Origin: Mesorhizobium amorphae CCNWGS0123 | GTDB taxonomy: Bacteria; Pseudomonadota; Alphaproteobacteria; Rhizobiales; Rhizobiaceae | NCBI RefSeq assembly: GCF_001686985.1 | Contig: NZ_CP015318.1 | Location: 3,346,001 to 3,410,000 of the forward strand | Direction of reading: 5' to 3' | DNA length: 64,000 bases | Part shown: piece by piece, positions 35,353 to 45,544 of the stretch | How positions within the stretch are numbered: the stretch's first letter is position 1 | Layout: each line of letters starts with the position of its first letter | Position numbers and translations under genes: made by a program | The notes under the pieces: model-generated | Database searches by the model: none | Seen by the model: the letters and a program-made list of their open reading frames with translations, nothing else | What the model was told of the DNA's origin: nothing

Positions 35353-35961
35353 ATGGCGAACGACACCCGCACCCGCATGATCGAGGCGACGGCGCTGCTG
35401 ATTGGGCAGCGCGGCTATCACGGCACCTCGCTCAACGACATATTGAGCGCCAGCGGCGCACCGCGCGGTTCTCTCTATTTCCATTTTCCGGGCGGCAAGG
35501 ACCAATTGGTCATCGAGGTGACGCGCGACAGCATCGCCAAAGTGACCGAAAGGCTGGGCGAGGACCTTGCCGCCGAAACGAGCCCGGCGGTGGCCGTCCA
35601 TCACATCTACCAGTCGGTTGCCCGCATGCTGGAGGACAATGAATTCACGCTCGGTTGCCCGATCGCGCCCGTGGTGCTGGATTCACCGGCGAATGTGCCG
35701 GAACTGGCCGAACTGTGCCGCTCGGCGTTCGAGCAGTGGATCGGCCTGCTGCGTCAGGCCTTCGTCAGGGCAGGGGTGCCCGAACGCCGTGCCCATGCCC
35801 TGGCGCTGCTGGTCGAATCCTCGCTGGAAGGGCTGATGGTGATTGCGCGCGCCACCCGTGATCGCGCCCCGCTGCTGGCCGTCGCCGACGAAGTCGCGGC
35901 GCTGGTCGAGTCGGCCGTGCTGGCCGGCGAAGCGCGGCAACGCGCGGAGGCCGCCGTCTGA
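35353..35961 (+). CDS. TetR-family regulator of the osmC operon
   Basis: A 202-residue TetR-family repressor with HTH at about residues 7-52 (RTRMIEATALLIGQRGYHGTSLNDILSASGAPRGSLYFHFPGGKDQL). The motif 'FTLGCPIAPVVLD' near residue 98 is characteristic of the LmrA/YxaF-like subgroup and carries a conserved cysteine that might sense reactive compounds. It is divergent from the OsmC-SnoaL operon with two repeated operator sites in between, so negative control of both directions is likely. Confidence 0.88.
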   Translation: MANDTRTRMIEATALLIGQRGYHGTSLNDILSASGAPRGSLYFHFPGGKDQLVIEVTRDSIAKVTERLGEDLAAETSPAVAVHHIYQSVARMLEDNEFTLGCPIAPVVLDSPANVPELAELCRSAFEQWIGLLRQAFVRAGVPERRAHALALLVESSLEGLMVIARATRDRAPLLAVADEVAALVESAVLAGEARQRAEAAV

Positions 35962-36014
35962 GGCGTGAGCCCAAGCAAAAACAAACGGTTAGAACGGTCT
36001 CGTGATTCGAGGCC

Positions 36015-36455
36015 CTAAGTCCCCTGGTTGGGAAAGCAGGCCTGGGCGCTGAGGGCCGGACCATTGGCCAGCGCAGTCAGGAAATTCGGCAGCACGGTGG
36101 GGAACGTGTAGGAGATCTGCACCATCGTGAAGCCGGACAGGCCCGAACAGTTGGTGTTGTTGTTGATGGTGATGTTGGAACCGGTCAGCACGATGCCGTC
36201 GGTCGCGGCCATGCCGCTGATGTAGCTGATCGCATTGGCGGCGTTGTAGACGCCGTCTTTCGCGCATCCGCTTTGCAGCACGCCGACGCAACGTGCGCCC
36301 GCGTTCGCCATGTCCTGCAGCACGTGCTGGGCCCAGTACATGCGGCCGAATTCAATCGTTCCCAGCAGTACCATCAGCAGCGGCACCGATAGCAGCGCGA
36401 ACTCGACCGCGTTGGCGCCGGACTTGTCCCTGACGAATGAAGCCAGCCGCCTCAT
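36015..36455 (-). CDS. TadE-like pilus assembly protein
   Basis: A 146-residue minor pseudopilin-type protein. The N-terminus has the TadE signature 'SFVRDKSGANAVEFALLSVPLLMVLLGTIEFGRMYW', with the conserved Glu after the positively charged part (AVEFALL) and one hydrophobic helix at about 18-38; this is a class III prepilin-like signal processed by TadV-type peptidases. The rest is a periplasmic domain with three cysteines. Its ATG overlaps the stop of the upstream TadE-like gene by 4 bases. Last gene of a three-gene unit; other tad/cpa genes are absent from this window. Confidence 0.85.
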   Translation of the reverse strand: MRRLASFVRDKSGANAVEFALLSVPLLMVLLGTIEFGRMYWAQHVLQDMANAGARCVGVLQSGCAKDGVYNAANAISYISGMAATDGIVLTGSNITINNNTNCSGLSGFTMVQISYTFPTVLPNFLTALANGPALSAQACFPNQGT

Positions 36456-37060
36456 TGCGGCTGCACCATGGCGTGGACGGTGATGTTGCCGCCGGTCACG
36501 ATGCCAAGGCCGCCGAACAGCGGCGCAAACGGCCTGCTCGCGCTGATCGCCACGAACTTTCCCGAGACGCCGCCATTGGCGCAGACGGTGCTGCAGGTCA
36601 CCGACGAACCCCAGGTCACGCTGCCGCCCGAGCCGGTCGGACAATAGCAGAGGTCGGCATTGGATGCGGTGCCGCTCTGGGTCGCCTTGGCGGTGCTGGC
36701 GTTGTAGCTGATCGTCGCGCCATTGTTGACGACGACCTGGACAGTGCCGCCGGAGGTGCCGAGGCCGCTGGCCACTACGGCCGTGATGTTGGCGGCGAGC
36801 CCGCTGCCGCCAGTGGAATTGACCTTGTCGGAGCCGAGCAGGGCATAGTTGGAACCGGCCGAGATCGCCGAACTCAGGTCGAACTTCGCCTTCAGCGAAG
36901 CGCCGATATCGACCGTTCCAGCCAGGATGAGGATCAGCACAGGGCTGACCAGCGCGAACTCGACTGCCGAGACGCCCGACGTCTCGCGACGGAGGAAGCG
37001 TGCTGGCGCCGAGCTTGTCAGGGCGCGCGCCAGGCGGCGATGGAAACGGGAAATCGTCAT
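36452..37060 (-). CDS. TadE/TadG-like pilus assembly protein
   Basis: A 202-residue protein with the TadE signature 'RRETSGVSAVEFALVSPVLILILAGTVDIG' near residues 24-53. The downstream domain is Gly/Ser/Thr-rich and has five cysteines (CYCPTG, VTCSTVCANGG), likely disulfide-bonded in the periplasm. The start ATG overlaps the TGA of the upstream TadG-like gene by one base, and the stop overlaps the start of the next TadE gene by four bases, so the three are translationally coupled. Probably an accessory of a Flp-type pilus whose main cluster lies elsewhere. Confidence 0.85.
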   Translation of the reverse strand: MTISRFHRRLARALTSSAPARFLRRETSGVSAVEFALVSPVLILILAGTVDIGASLKAKFDLSSAISAGSNYALLGSDKVNSTGGSGLAANITAVVASGLGTSGGTVQVVVNNGATISYNASTAKATQSGTASNADLCYCPTGSGGSVTWGSSVTCSTVCANGGVSGKFVAISASRPFAPLFGGLGIVTGGNITVHAMVQPQ

Positions 37061-39131
37061 CACTGGACCAGGCTCACTTTGCTGCTGGCGCTGGCGCCGG
37101 AAGCGGCGATGCATTCTGACGCAGCGGTGGTGCCGCCCGACAGCGTGATGCGCGAACCGATCATCTGCAAGCACTTGGTCGTGTCCGTCGTCGAGCCCAG
37201 CACGCTGGAGCCGCCGTTCATGATGATCGGGCCGTAGGGAAAATAGAAGGCGCCGGAGATCTGTGCGTTGGAGCCACCTTCGGCGAAGGTGGCGCCGGCG
37301 GTGATCGAGGTCGACGTCGGTCCGATCACGGCGAGCTTTGCGGTGGTGCCGGTCTGCGGCGCGGTGAGCACGATGTTGCTGTAGCCGGCCGCCACGCAGA
37401 AGACATAGCCGCTGCAGCTTCCCGAGCTCGACTTGGCCTTGCCCGACAGCACCAGCGTCACGTCGGTGCCGCTGACGCTGATCGTGCTGCCGCCGCAGCT
37501 GGCGCTGCCGCCGCCGCTGCCGCCCAGCGCAAAATAGCCGTCCACCGTATAGACGCCGGCGCCGAGCAGGATTGCGCCCGAGGCGATGAAATTTCCCTGG
37601 ATATCGTGCTGCGCGGTGGCCGGAATGACGAAGCAACTGCCGCCGCCACCGCCATTCACATTACCGACGACCTGGAACACGCCCGAGCTGCTGGCGTCAG
37701 CCATGACGGTCTTCGAGCCGCCGCCGAGCGTGATGGCATCGCCATTGCTGCCGGGGCCGACCTTGTAGCTGTTGGATGTTCCGGAACCGAAGGTCAGCGT
37801 CGCGCCGCCGGTATTGATGAAGCCGCCCGGCAGTTCGAAGGTGCTCGGCCCGCCGAAGGTCAGTGTGCTGGTGTTGCACAGCGAGACCTTCGCCGTGCTG
37901 CTGCAGGTACTGTCGCTGATGCCGATCTTGAAGGTGCCGGCGCCGAAAATCGTGGTCGCGCCGCCGCCGGTCGTCAACCCCTTGGCGAAGTTGAAGGTGC
38001 CGGCGCCGAAGGTCGTGGTTCCGGCAGTGGTCACCTGCTTGCCGAAATTGTAGGTGCCGGCGCCGAACGTCGTGGTTCCCGCCGTGGTCAGCGTCTTGGC
38101 GAAATTGTAGATCCCGGGGCCGAACTTGGTGGTGGCGCTGGTCGTGACGTCGCCGGAGATGTTGTAGACGGTCGTTGCCGCTCCGCTGGTGGCGAAGTTG
38201 AGATTGATGCCGCCGCCGATGGTGATGTTGCCGATGTTGACCGTAGTCTTGTTGCCGCAATTCAGCGTCCATGTGCTGTCGCTGTAGGAGGCCGTGCACC
38301 CGAGCGCAATCGCCTGGTTTTGCGTGGAATTCGCATTGTAGGCGAAGGCGATGCTCGTGCCCGTTACGCTGGTCGGTGCAGTCGGCGCCGTCGTCTTCGA
38401 AAGCCCGGCCACCGTGGCGATGCGGGCGACGGCGGCCGTGACGGCGGTGTTGCCGGCCAGCGGATCGGCGGTGGATTTCTTGGCGATCACTGCCGCCGTG
38501 CCGTTCGGCCCGCTGATGCCGCTGCAGGGCTGGGTTGGAGCCGCTGCGGAATTGTAGTTGACGCCTATGGCCGAGATCGTCGTGCCGCAGGGCACCGTCA
38601 CCGTGTTGTTCGACGACACCGTGCATTTGGGCGCGGTGATCTTGGTGCCGCCGGAGAGTGTGATGCCGGTCTGGGTGCCGTCCAGCGCCAGCATGCAGCC
38701 GGGCGTCTGTGCCTGCGCGCCGACTTCGGCGACGGAGCCGGCATAGATCTGCAATTGCTGGCGATCGTTCAGCACGCGCGCCAGCAGCAACTCCTTCTCG
38801 GTGCGGATCGTTACCGAAACGGCCTTCATTCCGCTGGTTTTGGGCGAGGTCACCAGGGCAGCCTGGACGTCGGCCGCGGGGACGCCATTGAGGACAGCCA
38901 CCTTGACGGCCGTCGCGTCATCTGGTCGGTCGAACTTGTCGCGTTGTAGGCAAGCGCGCCGGCATAGGCCGAAAGATCGGCGATGCGCTGGTTGTTGGCC
39001 CGCTCGACCAGGGCCCCGCCATATTCCGTGACCAGCGCCGCCATGCCGATGAGCAACGGCAACACCAGCGCCGAGGTGATGAGGACATTGCCGTCGCGGC
39101 TACGCGAAAATCGCCGGAAAATCGTCATCAT
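37060..39131 (-). pseudogene. TadG-like surface protein interrupted by a one-base frameshift
   Basis: The N-terminal part (frame from ATG 39131) reads 'RDGNVLITSALVLPLLIGMAALVTEYGGALVERANNQRIADLSAYAGALAYNATSSTDQM', a TadE/TadG membrane anchor. Shortly after, near 38917-38921, the frame is lost; reading the next frame gives 'DATAVKVAVLNGVPAADV', continuing for over 600 residues to 37060. One missing base restores a single protein of about 690 residues. The large periplasmic part is Gly/Ser/Thr-rich with repeats (37921-38133) that look like beta-helix turns, and a C-terminal 'GAFYFPYGPIIMNGGSS' domain common in TadG. A second start at 39128 is possible. Either a true null mutation or a sequencing indel. 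Confidence 0.75.
37921..38133 (-). repeat. Tandem repeats of 57 bp within the TadG-like gene
   Basis: Nearly four copies of a 19-residue unit of the type TTTFGAGTYNFGKQVTTAG: 38077-38133, 38020-38076, 37957-38019 (two residues longer) and a partial one at 37921-37956. The alternating small and aromatic residues suggest successive turns of a beta-solenoid. Tandem DNA repeats are prone to copy-number change. Confidence 0.8.
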
Positions 39132-39387
39132 GGCCAACCTGAGCAACGCTACACTTTCGAGCAACCTGTCGTGCCCTGTCTTTTAGTAGCCTTGAATGTG
39201 TTAAAAAATATTGTCCGACAAATTCACCATCAATTGATCGAAACTGATGATTTTGTTGGCGAATTGCCTGGGAAAAGTCAGCCGGAAGCGGCCGCCCCGG
39301 CTAAGGCCGGCAGTGACAGGTTTTCCGGCTAAGCGCGCATGGTCGCGCGCTCAGTGTCGGCCCGTGCAGCAGAGCCAATGGGCCATG
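39132..39387. other. Gap between groEL1 and the tad unit
   Basis: Together with the terminator this is a 311-base gap. It contains an AT-rich patch at about 39190-39250 that is the likely promoter region of the TadG-like operon. No gene or RNA is supported. Confidence 0.35.
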
Positions 39388-39413
39388 AAAAAAGGGCGGC
39401 ATCGCTGCCGCCC
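39388..39413 (-). terminator. Terminator of the groESL1 operon
   Basis: GGGCGGCA (39394-39401) pairs with TGCCGCCC (39406-39413) around a 4-base loop; on the minus strand the stem is followed by TTTTTT (39388-39393). It stands about 30 bases after the groEL stop. Confidence 0.85.
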
Positions 39414-39442
39414 TTTCCGTAAGCCTAGCGAGTTTGGCTGGA

Positions 39443-41137
<1,695 letters not shown>

Positions 41138-41160
41138 TTAGATGACGGTGAGGCCGATAT

Positions 41161-41457
41161 TCAGCCGATGATGCCCATGATGTCGGATTCCTTCATGATC
41201 AGAAGGTCTTCGCCATTGAGCTTGACTTCGGTGCCCGACCACTTGCCGAACAGGATGCGGTCGCCAGCCTTGACGTCCAGGGGGACGAGCTTGCCGGCTT
41301 CGTCGCGGGCGCCGGAACCGACAGCGATGATCTCGCCTTCCTGCGGCTTTTCCTTCGCCGTATCCGGGATGATGATCCCGCCGGCGGTCTTGGATTCGGA
41401 TTCAACCCGGCGAACGACCACGCGGTCATGAAGCGGGCGGAACTTCGACTTTGCCAT
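41161..41457 (-). CDS. groES1: Co-chaperonin GroES (copy 1)
   Basis: A 98-residue GroES of standard length. The beta-barrel start '[42 protein letters not shown]' includes the mobile loop ([18 protein letters not shown]), and the end '[14 protein letters not shown]' is canonical. A good GAGGAAGAAAA ribosome site precedes the ATG at 41457. It is the first gene of groESL1 and is preceded by a perfect CIRCE element at 41545 and a sigma-70-like promoter. Confidence 0.96.
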   Translation of the reverse strand: MAKSKFRPLHDRVVVRRVESESKTAGGIIIPDTAKEKPQEGEIIAVGSGARDEAGKLVPLDVKAGDRILFGKWSGTEVKLNGEDLLIMKESDIMGIIG

Positions 41458-41544
41458 TTTTTCTTCCTCGAATGAGAACGGTGAGAACTGTTCCTCCGTC
41501 CGGCGGAGCCGGACAAACCAAGCCCGGCAGCGCCGGACCCTTGG

Positions 41545-41571
41545 TTAGCACTCACCAATGGCGAGTGCTAA
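41545..41571. promoter_or_regulatory. CIRCE operator (HrcA binding site) of groESL1
   Basis: TTAGCACTC, 9 bases, GAGTGCTAA: a perfect match to the CIRCE consensus, located between the promoter and groES1. HrcA, encoded elsewhere, should repress the operon until heat shock. Confidence 0.95.
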
Positions 41572-41580
41572 CGTGCCGGT

Positions 41581-41609
41581 GAAATAGGCTGCTGGCTGGC
41601 GAGAGTCAA
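41581..41609 (-). promoter_or_regulatory. Sigma-70-type promoter of groESL1
   Basis: Minus strand TTGACT (41604-41609), 17 bases, TATTTC (41581-41586), directly upstream of CIRCE, so that transcription begins at or inside the operator. The preceding C (CTTGACT) and CCTATTT also fit an alphaproteobacterial RpoH-type site, so dual control is possible. Confidence 0.6.
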
Positions 41610-41762
41610 GGCGCGCGAGAGGGCGTAATCGCGCGAAATTATGTTTGAGCAATCGCCCAGTTTTGGAATGCGCCGATTGCCGTTGGCTTCGACCACGAAA
41701 TACGCCCGCTGCGCCGCCAGGATTGGCGGGAACAGCGGGCGTGGGAAGATGAGGCGTTCTGA

Positions 41763-42530
41763 CTAGATATTCATGCCGCCCGACGCCTCGATGCGTTGGG
41801 CGTTGACCCAGCGATTGTCCTCCGATAGCAGCGAGGCGATCATCGGACCGATATCGTCGGGCACGCCGGCGCGGCCGAGTGCGGTGACGCCAGCCACCAT
41901 GCGGTTGATCTCGGCGTCGTCGCGCACATGGCCGCCATTGAAGTCGGTCGCGATCGCGCCGGGGGCCACGGTGTTGGCGGTTATGCGGCGGGCGCCGAGT
42001 TCCTTGGCGAGATAGCGCGTGAACACCTCGATGCCGCCCTTCATCATCGCATAGGCGGCCGAGCCTGGAACCGAGAAGCGCGCCAGTCCGCTCGATACAT
42101 TGATGATGCGCCCGCCATCCGCGACCAGAGGCAGCAGCGCCTGGGTGAGGAAGAAAACGCCCTTGAGGTGGATGTTCACCAGCGCGTCGAATTCATCTTC
42201 GGTCGTCTCGGCGATGGTCTTGCGCAGGCCGGTGCCGGCATTGTTGACGAGGAAGTCGAACCGGTCACGCTGCCAGGTTTCGCGCAGCGTCCGCTTCAAC
42301 GCCTCTACAAAGGCCGGGAAGGTCACGACAGCGCCCGTATCGAGTTGCAGCGCCGCGGCGCGGCCGCCCGCCGCCTCGATCTCCGCAATAGCCGCCTGGG
42401 CCTCATCCGCGCGGGAGCGGTAGGTGATCACCATGTCGACGCCCTTGCGGGCAAGGCTGAGCGCGGTGTTGCGTCCCAATCCACGGCTGCCGCCGGTGAT
42501 CAGGGCTATCGGGCGATTGGTCTTGGTCAT
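41763..42530 (-). CDS. Short-chain dehydrogenase/reductase
   Basis: A 255-residue SDR oxidoreductase. Cofactor motif TGGSRGLG is at 12-19, NNAG at 97-100, and the catalytic residues are Ser147 or Ser148 (NVSSG), Tyr160 and Lys164 (YAMMKGG). The ending 'DNRWVNAQRIEASGGMNI' is typical. 'TYRSRADEAQAA' after the second strand suggests NADPH. The ATG at 42530 with GGAGA 7-8 bases upstream is preferred over an ATG at 42542. It is divergent from a LysR gene, which is its likely regulator. Substrate unknown. Confidence 0.92.
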   Translation of the reverse strand: MTKTNRPIALITGGSRGLGRNTALSLARKGVDMVITYRSRADEAQAAIAEIEAAGGRAAALQLDTGAVVTFPAFVEALKRTLRETWQRDRFDFLVNNAGTGLRKTIAETTEDEFDALVNIHLKGVFFLTQALLPLVADGGRIINVSSGLARFSVPGSAAYAMMKGGIEVFTRYLAKELGARRITANTVAPGAIATDFNGGHVRDDAEINRMVAGVTALGRAGVPDDIGPMIASLLSEDNRWVNAQRIEASGGMNI

Positions 42531-42634
42531 GGTCGTCTCCATCGATTTGCGATGGCGTCTATTTATTCTCCCGACTGGTGGATATAATCAGGCAAGAATT
42601 GCCTTCTCTATTCACAAAAGACGAACAATCGAAA

Positions 42635-43531
42635 ATGGACAAGCTCGATAGCATGCGCCTCTTCACCCGCGTCGTGGAGCGGCGCAGTTTCACGGCCGCC
42701 GCAGCCGATCTCGGCCTGCCGCGCTCCAGCGCGACCTCCGCGATCAAGCAACTCGAGGAACGGCTGGGCGTGCAACTCCTGCGGCGCACCACCCGCCACG
42801 TCACCACGACACTCGACGGCGAGGCCTATTATCAGCGCTGCACCGGCATCCTGGCCGACATCGAGGATGCCGAAGGCAGCTTTGCCGCCAACGAGGTTAG
42901 CGGACGGCTGCGCATCGACGTCAACGGCCACATGGCGCGTACCTTCATCCTGCCGGAACTGCCGGCGCTGCTCGCCCGCCATCCCGGTCTGACGGTGCAC
43001 ATCGGCGAGGGGGATCGTCTGGTGGATCTGGTGCGCGAAGGCGTCGATTGCGTCATCCGTTCCGGCACGCTTCCCGACAGCGACATGATCGTGCGCCGGC
43101 TGGGCACTGCGCGCGAGATCACCGTCGCCAGCCCGGCCTATCTCGAGCGCCACGGCGTGCCGCGCGATCCCGACGATCTTGCCGGGCACGTGATGATCGG
43201 CTTCGTCTCCTCGCGCACCGGACAGGTAATGCCGCTGGAGTTCATGGTCGACGGCAAGGTCCGAGAGGTCGTGCTGCCGTCGCTGGTCACGGTGGCCAAT
43301 TCCGACACCAGCGCCACTCTGGTGCGGCTCGGCTTCGGTCTCTACCAGGCACCGCGGCTTCGTTTCGCCGAGGATCTTGCCGCGGGCAGGCTGGTCGAGG
43401 TGCTGAGCGACTATCCGCCGACAGCGACGCCCATCTCGGTTCTCTATCCGCGCAGCCGGCAGCTGTCGCCGCGGGTCAGGGTGTTCGTCGACTGGCTGGT
43501 CGAGATCTTGGCGCCGAAGCTGGATCCCTGA
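42635..43531 (+). CDS. LysR-family regulator of the divergent SDR gene
   Basis: A 298-residue LysR-type regulator. The winged HTH at about residues 2-60 reads 'LDSMRLFTRVVERRSFTAAAADLGLPRSSATSAIKQLEERLGVQLLRRTTR', and the effector domain from about residue 90 has 'GRLRIDVNGHMARTFILPELPALLARHPGL'. It belongs to the large CrgA/AaeR-like subgroup that usually activates or represses a divergently transcribed oxidoreductase in response to its substrate. The ATG at 42635 gives the standard N-terminus; the in-frame start at 42578 would lie in the promoter region. Confidence 0.92.
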   Translation: MDKLDSMRLFTRVVERRSFTAAAADLGLPRSSATSAIKQLEERLGVQLLRRTTRHVTTTLDGEAYYQRCTGILADIEDAEGSFAANEVSGRLRIDVNGHMARTFILPELPALLARHPGLTVHIGEGDRLVDLVREGVDCVIRSGTLPDSDMIVRRLGTAREITVASPAYLERHGVPRDPDDLAGHVMIGFVSSRTGQVMPLEFMVDGKVREVVLPSLVTVANSDTSATLVRLGFGLYQAPRLRFAEDLAAGRLVEVLSDYPPTATPISVLYPRSRQLSPRVRVFVDWLVEILAPKLDP

Positions 43532-43537
43532 GGTCGA

Positions 43538-44164
43538 TCAAAGAAACAACCGCAGCTGCGCGTGAATGATCGACCGGTAGTCGTCGATTGTCCGCCGGCC
43601 TTCCTCCTCGTCCTGCGTCAGCGCCAGCCGCACCACCCCGCCGGCAAGCTGGAAGATCAGGAAGACCACGCGCCCGAACTGCTCGCGCTTTTCCGGATCG
43701 ATGAGCGGGCCGACATGGTCGCAGAACATCCTCGCCTGCTGCCTTGTCTCGGCGATGTCGAGATTCTGCAGCGCCTTGTCGGCCTGGATCGCATTCTGCA
43801 GGTCCTGGATGGCGGGGTCTTCGGCAACACGCTCATAATAGTCGTCGAGCAGGCGATCGGCCGCCGCCGTCACGTCGTCCAGCCCACGGATCTCCGCGAT
43901 GATCGCGCCGAAGCGGGCGCGGCTGACCTCGGAGAAGCGCTCGTAGAGCATCGCCAGGATCGCCGACTTGTTGGGAAAATAGTGATAGACGGTGGCGATC
44001 GGCCCCCCGGCCAGCGCGCCCACTTCCTTCATCGTGACGGCGTCGATGCCCTTCTCGCCGATCAGCCGCATGGTCGTCGACAGGATGGCGTCGATGCGCT
44101 CGCGGCTGCGCTCCTGCTTGGGCAGGCGCCGGGGCCTGGTCGCCATTCCCCTTGCTTCCACCAT
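43538..44164 (-). CDS. TetR-family regulator divergent from an MFS gene
   Basis: A 208-residue TetR-family repressor. HTH at about residues 21-66 (RERIDAILSTTMRLIGEKGIDAVTMKEVGALAGGPIATVYHYFPNKSAIL). The ATG at 44164 is preceded by AAAGG 7 bases upstream; ATGs at 44212 and 44146 are alternatives. It is divergent from the MFS transporter gene and a perfect palindrome lies at 44238-44252 close to the transporter start. Such pairs generally form efflux systems induced by the exported compound. Confidence 0.88.
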   Translation of the reverse strand: MVEARGMATRPRRLPKQERSRERIDAILSTTMRLIGEKGIDAVTMKEVGALAGGPIATVYHYFPNKSAILAMLYERFSEVSRARFGAIIAEIRGLDDVTAAADRLLDDYYERVAEDPAIQDLQNAIQADKALQNLDIAETRQQARMFCDHVGPLIDPEKREQFGRVVFLIFQLAGGVVRLALTQDEEEGRRTIDDYRSIIHAQLRLFL

Positions 44165-44237
44165 GCACCGACCTTTCGCGACAGGTCCGAATTTCAGGTT
44201 GACAAGAAACATGATTAACTATCAGTTTCCAGAAATG

Positions 44238-44252
44238 CTGACAGATTGTCAG
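44238..44252. promoter_or_regulatory. TetR operator palindrome upstream of the MFS gene
   Basis: CTGACAGATTGTCAG is a perfect inverted repeat with a 3-base centre in the divergent region between the TetR and MFS genes. It is the probable operator, and argues against translation starts at 44211 or 44235. Confidence 0.7.
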
Positions 44253-44291
44253 TTTTTTCACCGTGCGGCAAGGACGTTGGGGGAGGCACCT

Positions 44292-45476
44292 TTGGCATCG
44301 AATGCCGGACATCAGGGGAATGGCGATTGGCTGGTCGGCAATCCGACCGGCGCCGAGCTTGCCTCGGCCCTGTGGATCGGTTCGGTCGGCCTGCTCATCC
44401 TCGGCCTCCAGCCGGTGCTGCTCGGCGCCCTCTACACCGAGGGCCATGTCAGCGGCGATGAACTTGCCCTCGTCGCGACGGCGGAGATGATCGCCATTGC
44501 CATTGGCTCGGCAATCGTGGCGATGCTGCTTGCGGCGCGCAACATGCGCTGGAAGAGCGCCGTCCTGCTGATCCTGCTGGCGCTGGCCAATTGGTGGGCG
44601 GCCTATGCCGTCAGCCCGAATTCACTGATCGCCGCACGCGCCGCGGCCGGGCTCGCCGAGGGCGGCCTGGTGGCGGTCGCCACCGAGCTTATCGCCCGTT
44701 CACGGCGGGCCGAACGCATCGGCGGCTATTTCGTCACCATCCAGACGCTCATGCAATGCGCGCTGGCGCTGGGGCTCGCCCTCTATGTGATCCCGGCTGC
44801 CGGGTCGGCCGGCGGCTTCATTGCGCTGGCCCTGGTTTGCCTGGCGTCGCTGGTGATCGCCTGGAAGGTGCCGGGCGACTATGCCGACCTGCCCAAGGAA
44901 GAGAACCTGGCCAATGTGCTGACGCTCCCTTCGATGACCGCGCTCCTGTCGGTCTTCTGCTACTTCATGTTCTTCGGTGCGGTCTGGGCTTTCCTGGAGC
45001 CGCTTGGCGCGCAGTACGGCATCGATGGGCGCACCGTCGGCCTGATCGTCTCGGCCAGCCTCGCGGTTCAGGTTCTGGGCGCGATGACGGCGACCATGTT
45101 CGAGGCGCGCATCGATTATCGCCTTGCGATCGCTGCGATCGGGGCAGCCGCTTTGGTCAGCTCGCTGGTGCTCGCCGGCGGACCGGGCCTGACGACCTTC
45201 TGGATCGCGGCACTGGTCATGGGTTTTATCCTGCTGTTCATCGTGCCCTACCAGATCCGCCTGGCGATCACCGCGGACGAGACGCGCACGGCCGTGCTTT
45301 TGGTGCCGGCCGCACAGCTCTTCGGCCTGGCCATCGGCCCGATCGCGGCATCGCTGCTCATCGACGGCAAGGATTTTCGCCCGGTGCCGGAATTCGCCGC
45401 CGCCAGCGCGCTTGCCAGCGTGGTACTGCTCGGCCTGTTCGTCCTCGTGTCGCGGCGGCGCCGCGTCGCAGCATGA
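44292..45476 (+). CDS. MFS transporter
   Basis: A 394-residue polytopic membrane protein of the major facilitator superfamily, with about 11-12 hydrophobic segments, for example 'SALWIGSVGLLILGLQPVLLGALYTEG' first and 'ASVVLLGLFVLVSRRRRVAA' last. A TTG at 44292, 5 bases after GGGAGG, is the preferred start; ATGs at 44211 and 44235 lie before or inside the operator and would add a non-family N-terminus with cysteines. Divergence from a TetR regulator suggests export of a small molecule. The stop codon lies within a 45-bp repeat (45471-45515). Confidence 0.85.
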   Translation: MASNAGHQGNGDWLVGNPTGAELASALWIGSVGLLILGLQPVLLGALYTEGHVSGDELALVATAEMIAIAIGSAIVAMLLAARNMRWKSAVLLILLALANWWAAYAVSPNSLIAARAAAGLAEGGLVAVATELIARSRRAERIGGYFVTIQTLMQCALALGLALYVIPAAGSAGGFIALALVCLASLVIAWKVPGDYADLPKEENLANVLTLPSMTALLSVFCYFMFFGAVWAFLEPLGAQYGIDGRTVGLIVSASLAVQVLGAMTATMFEARIDYRLAIAAIGAAALVSSLVLAGGPGLTTFWIAALVMGFILLFIVPYQIRLAITADETRTAVLLVPAAQLFGLAIGPIAASLLIDGKDFRPVPEFAAASALASVVLLGLFVLVSRRRRVAA

Positions 45477-45515
45477 TCCCGAAACGTGGAAGCCGGTTTT
45501 CGGAAGAGATCATGC
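45471..45515. repeat. Short rhizobial palindromic repeat overlapping the MFS stop codon
   Basis: GCATGATC at the left end and GATCATGC at the right end enclose CCGAAA...GCCGGTTTTCGG, itself an imperfect inverted repeat. This 45-bp element resembles a dispersed intergenic repeat common in Mesorhizobium. It provides the last codon and stop (GCATGA) of the MFS gene. Confidence 0.65.
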
Positions 45516-45544
45516 TCCAACAAAAAGCCTGAGGAGGAGGAGCC

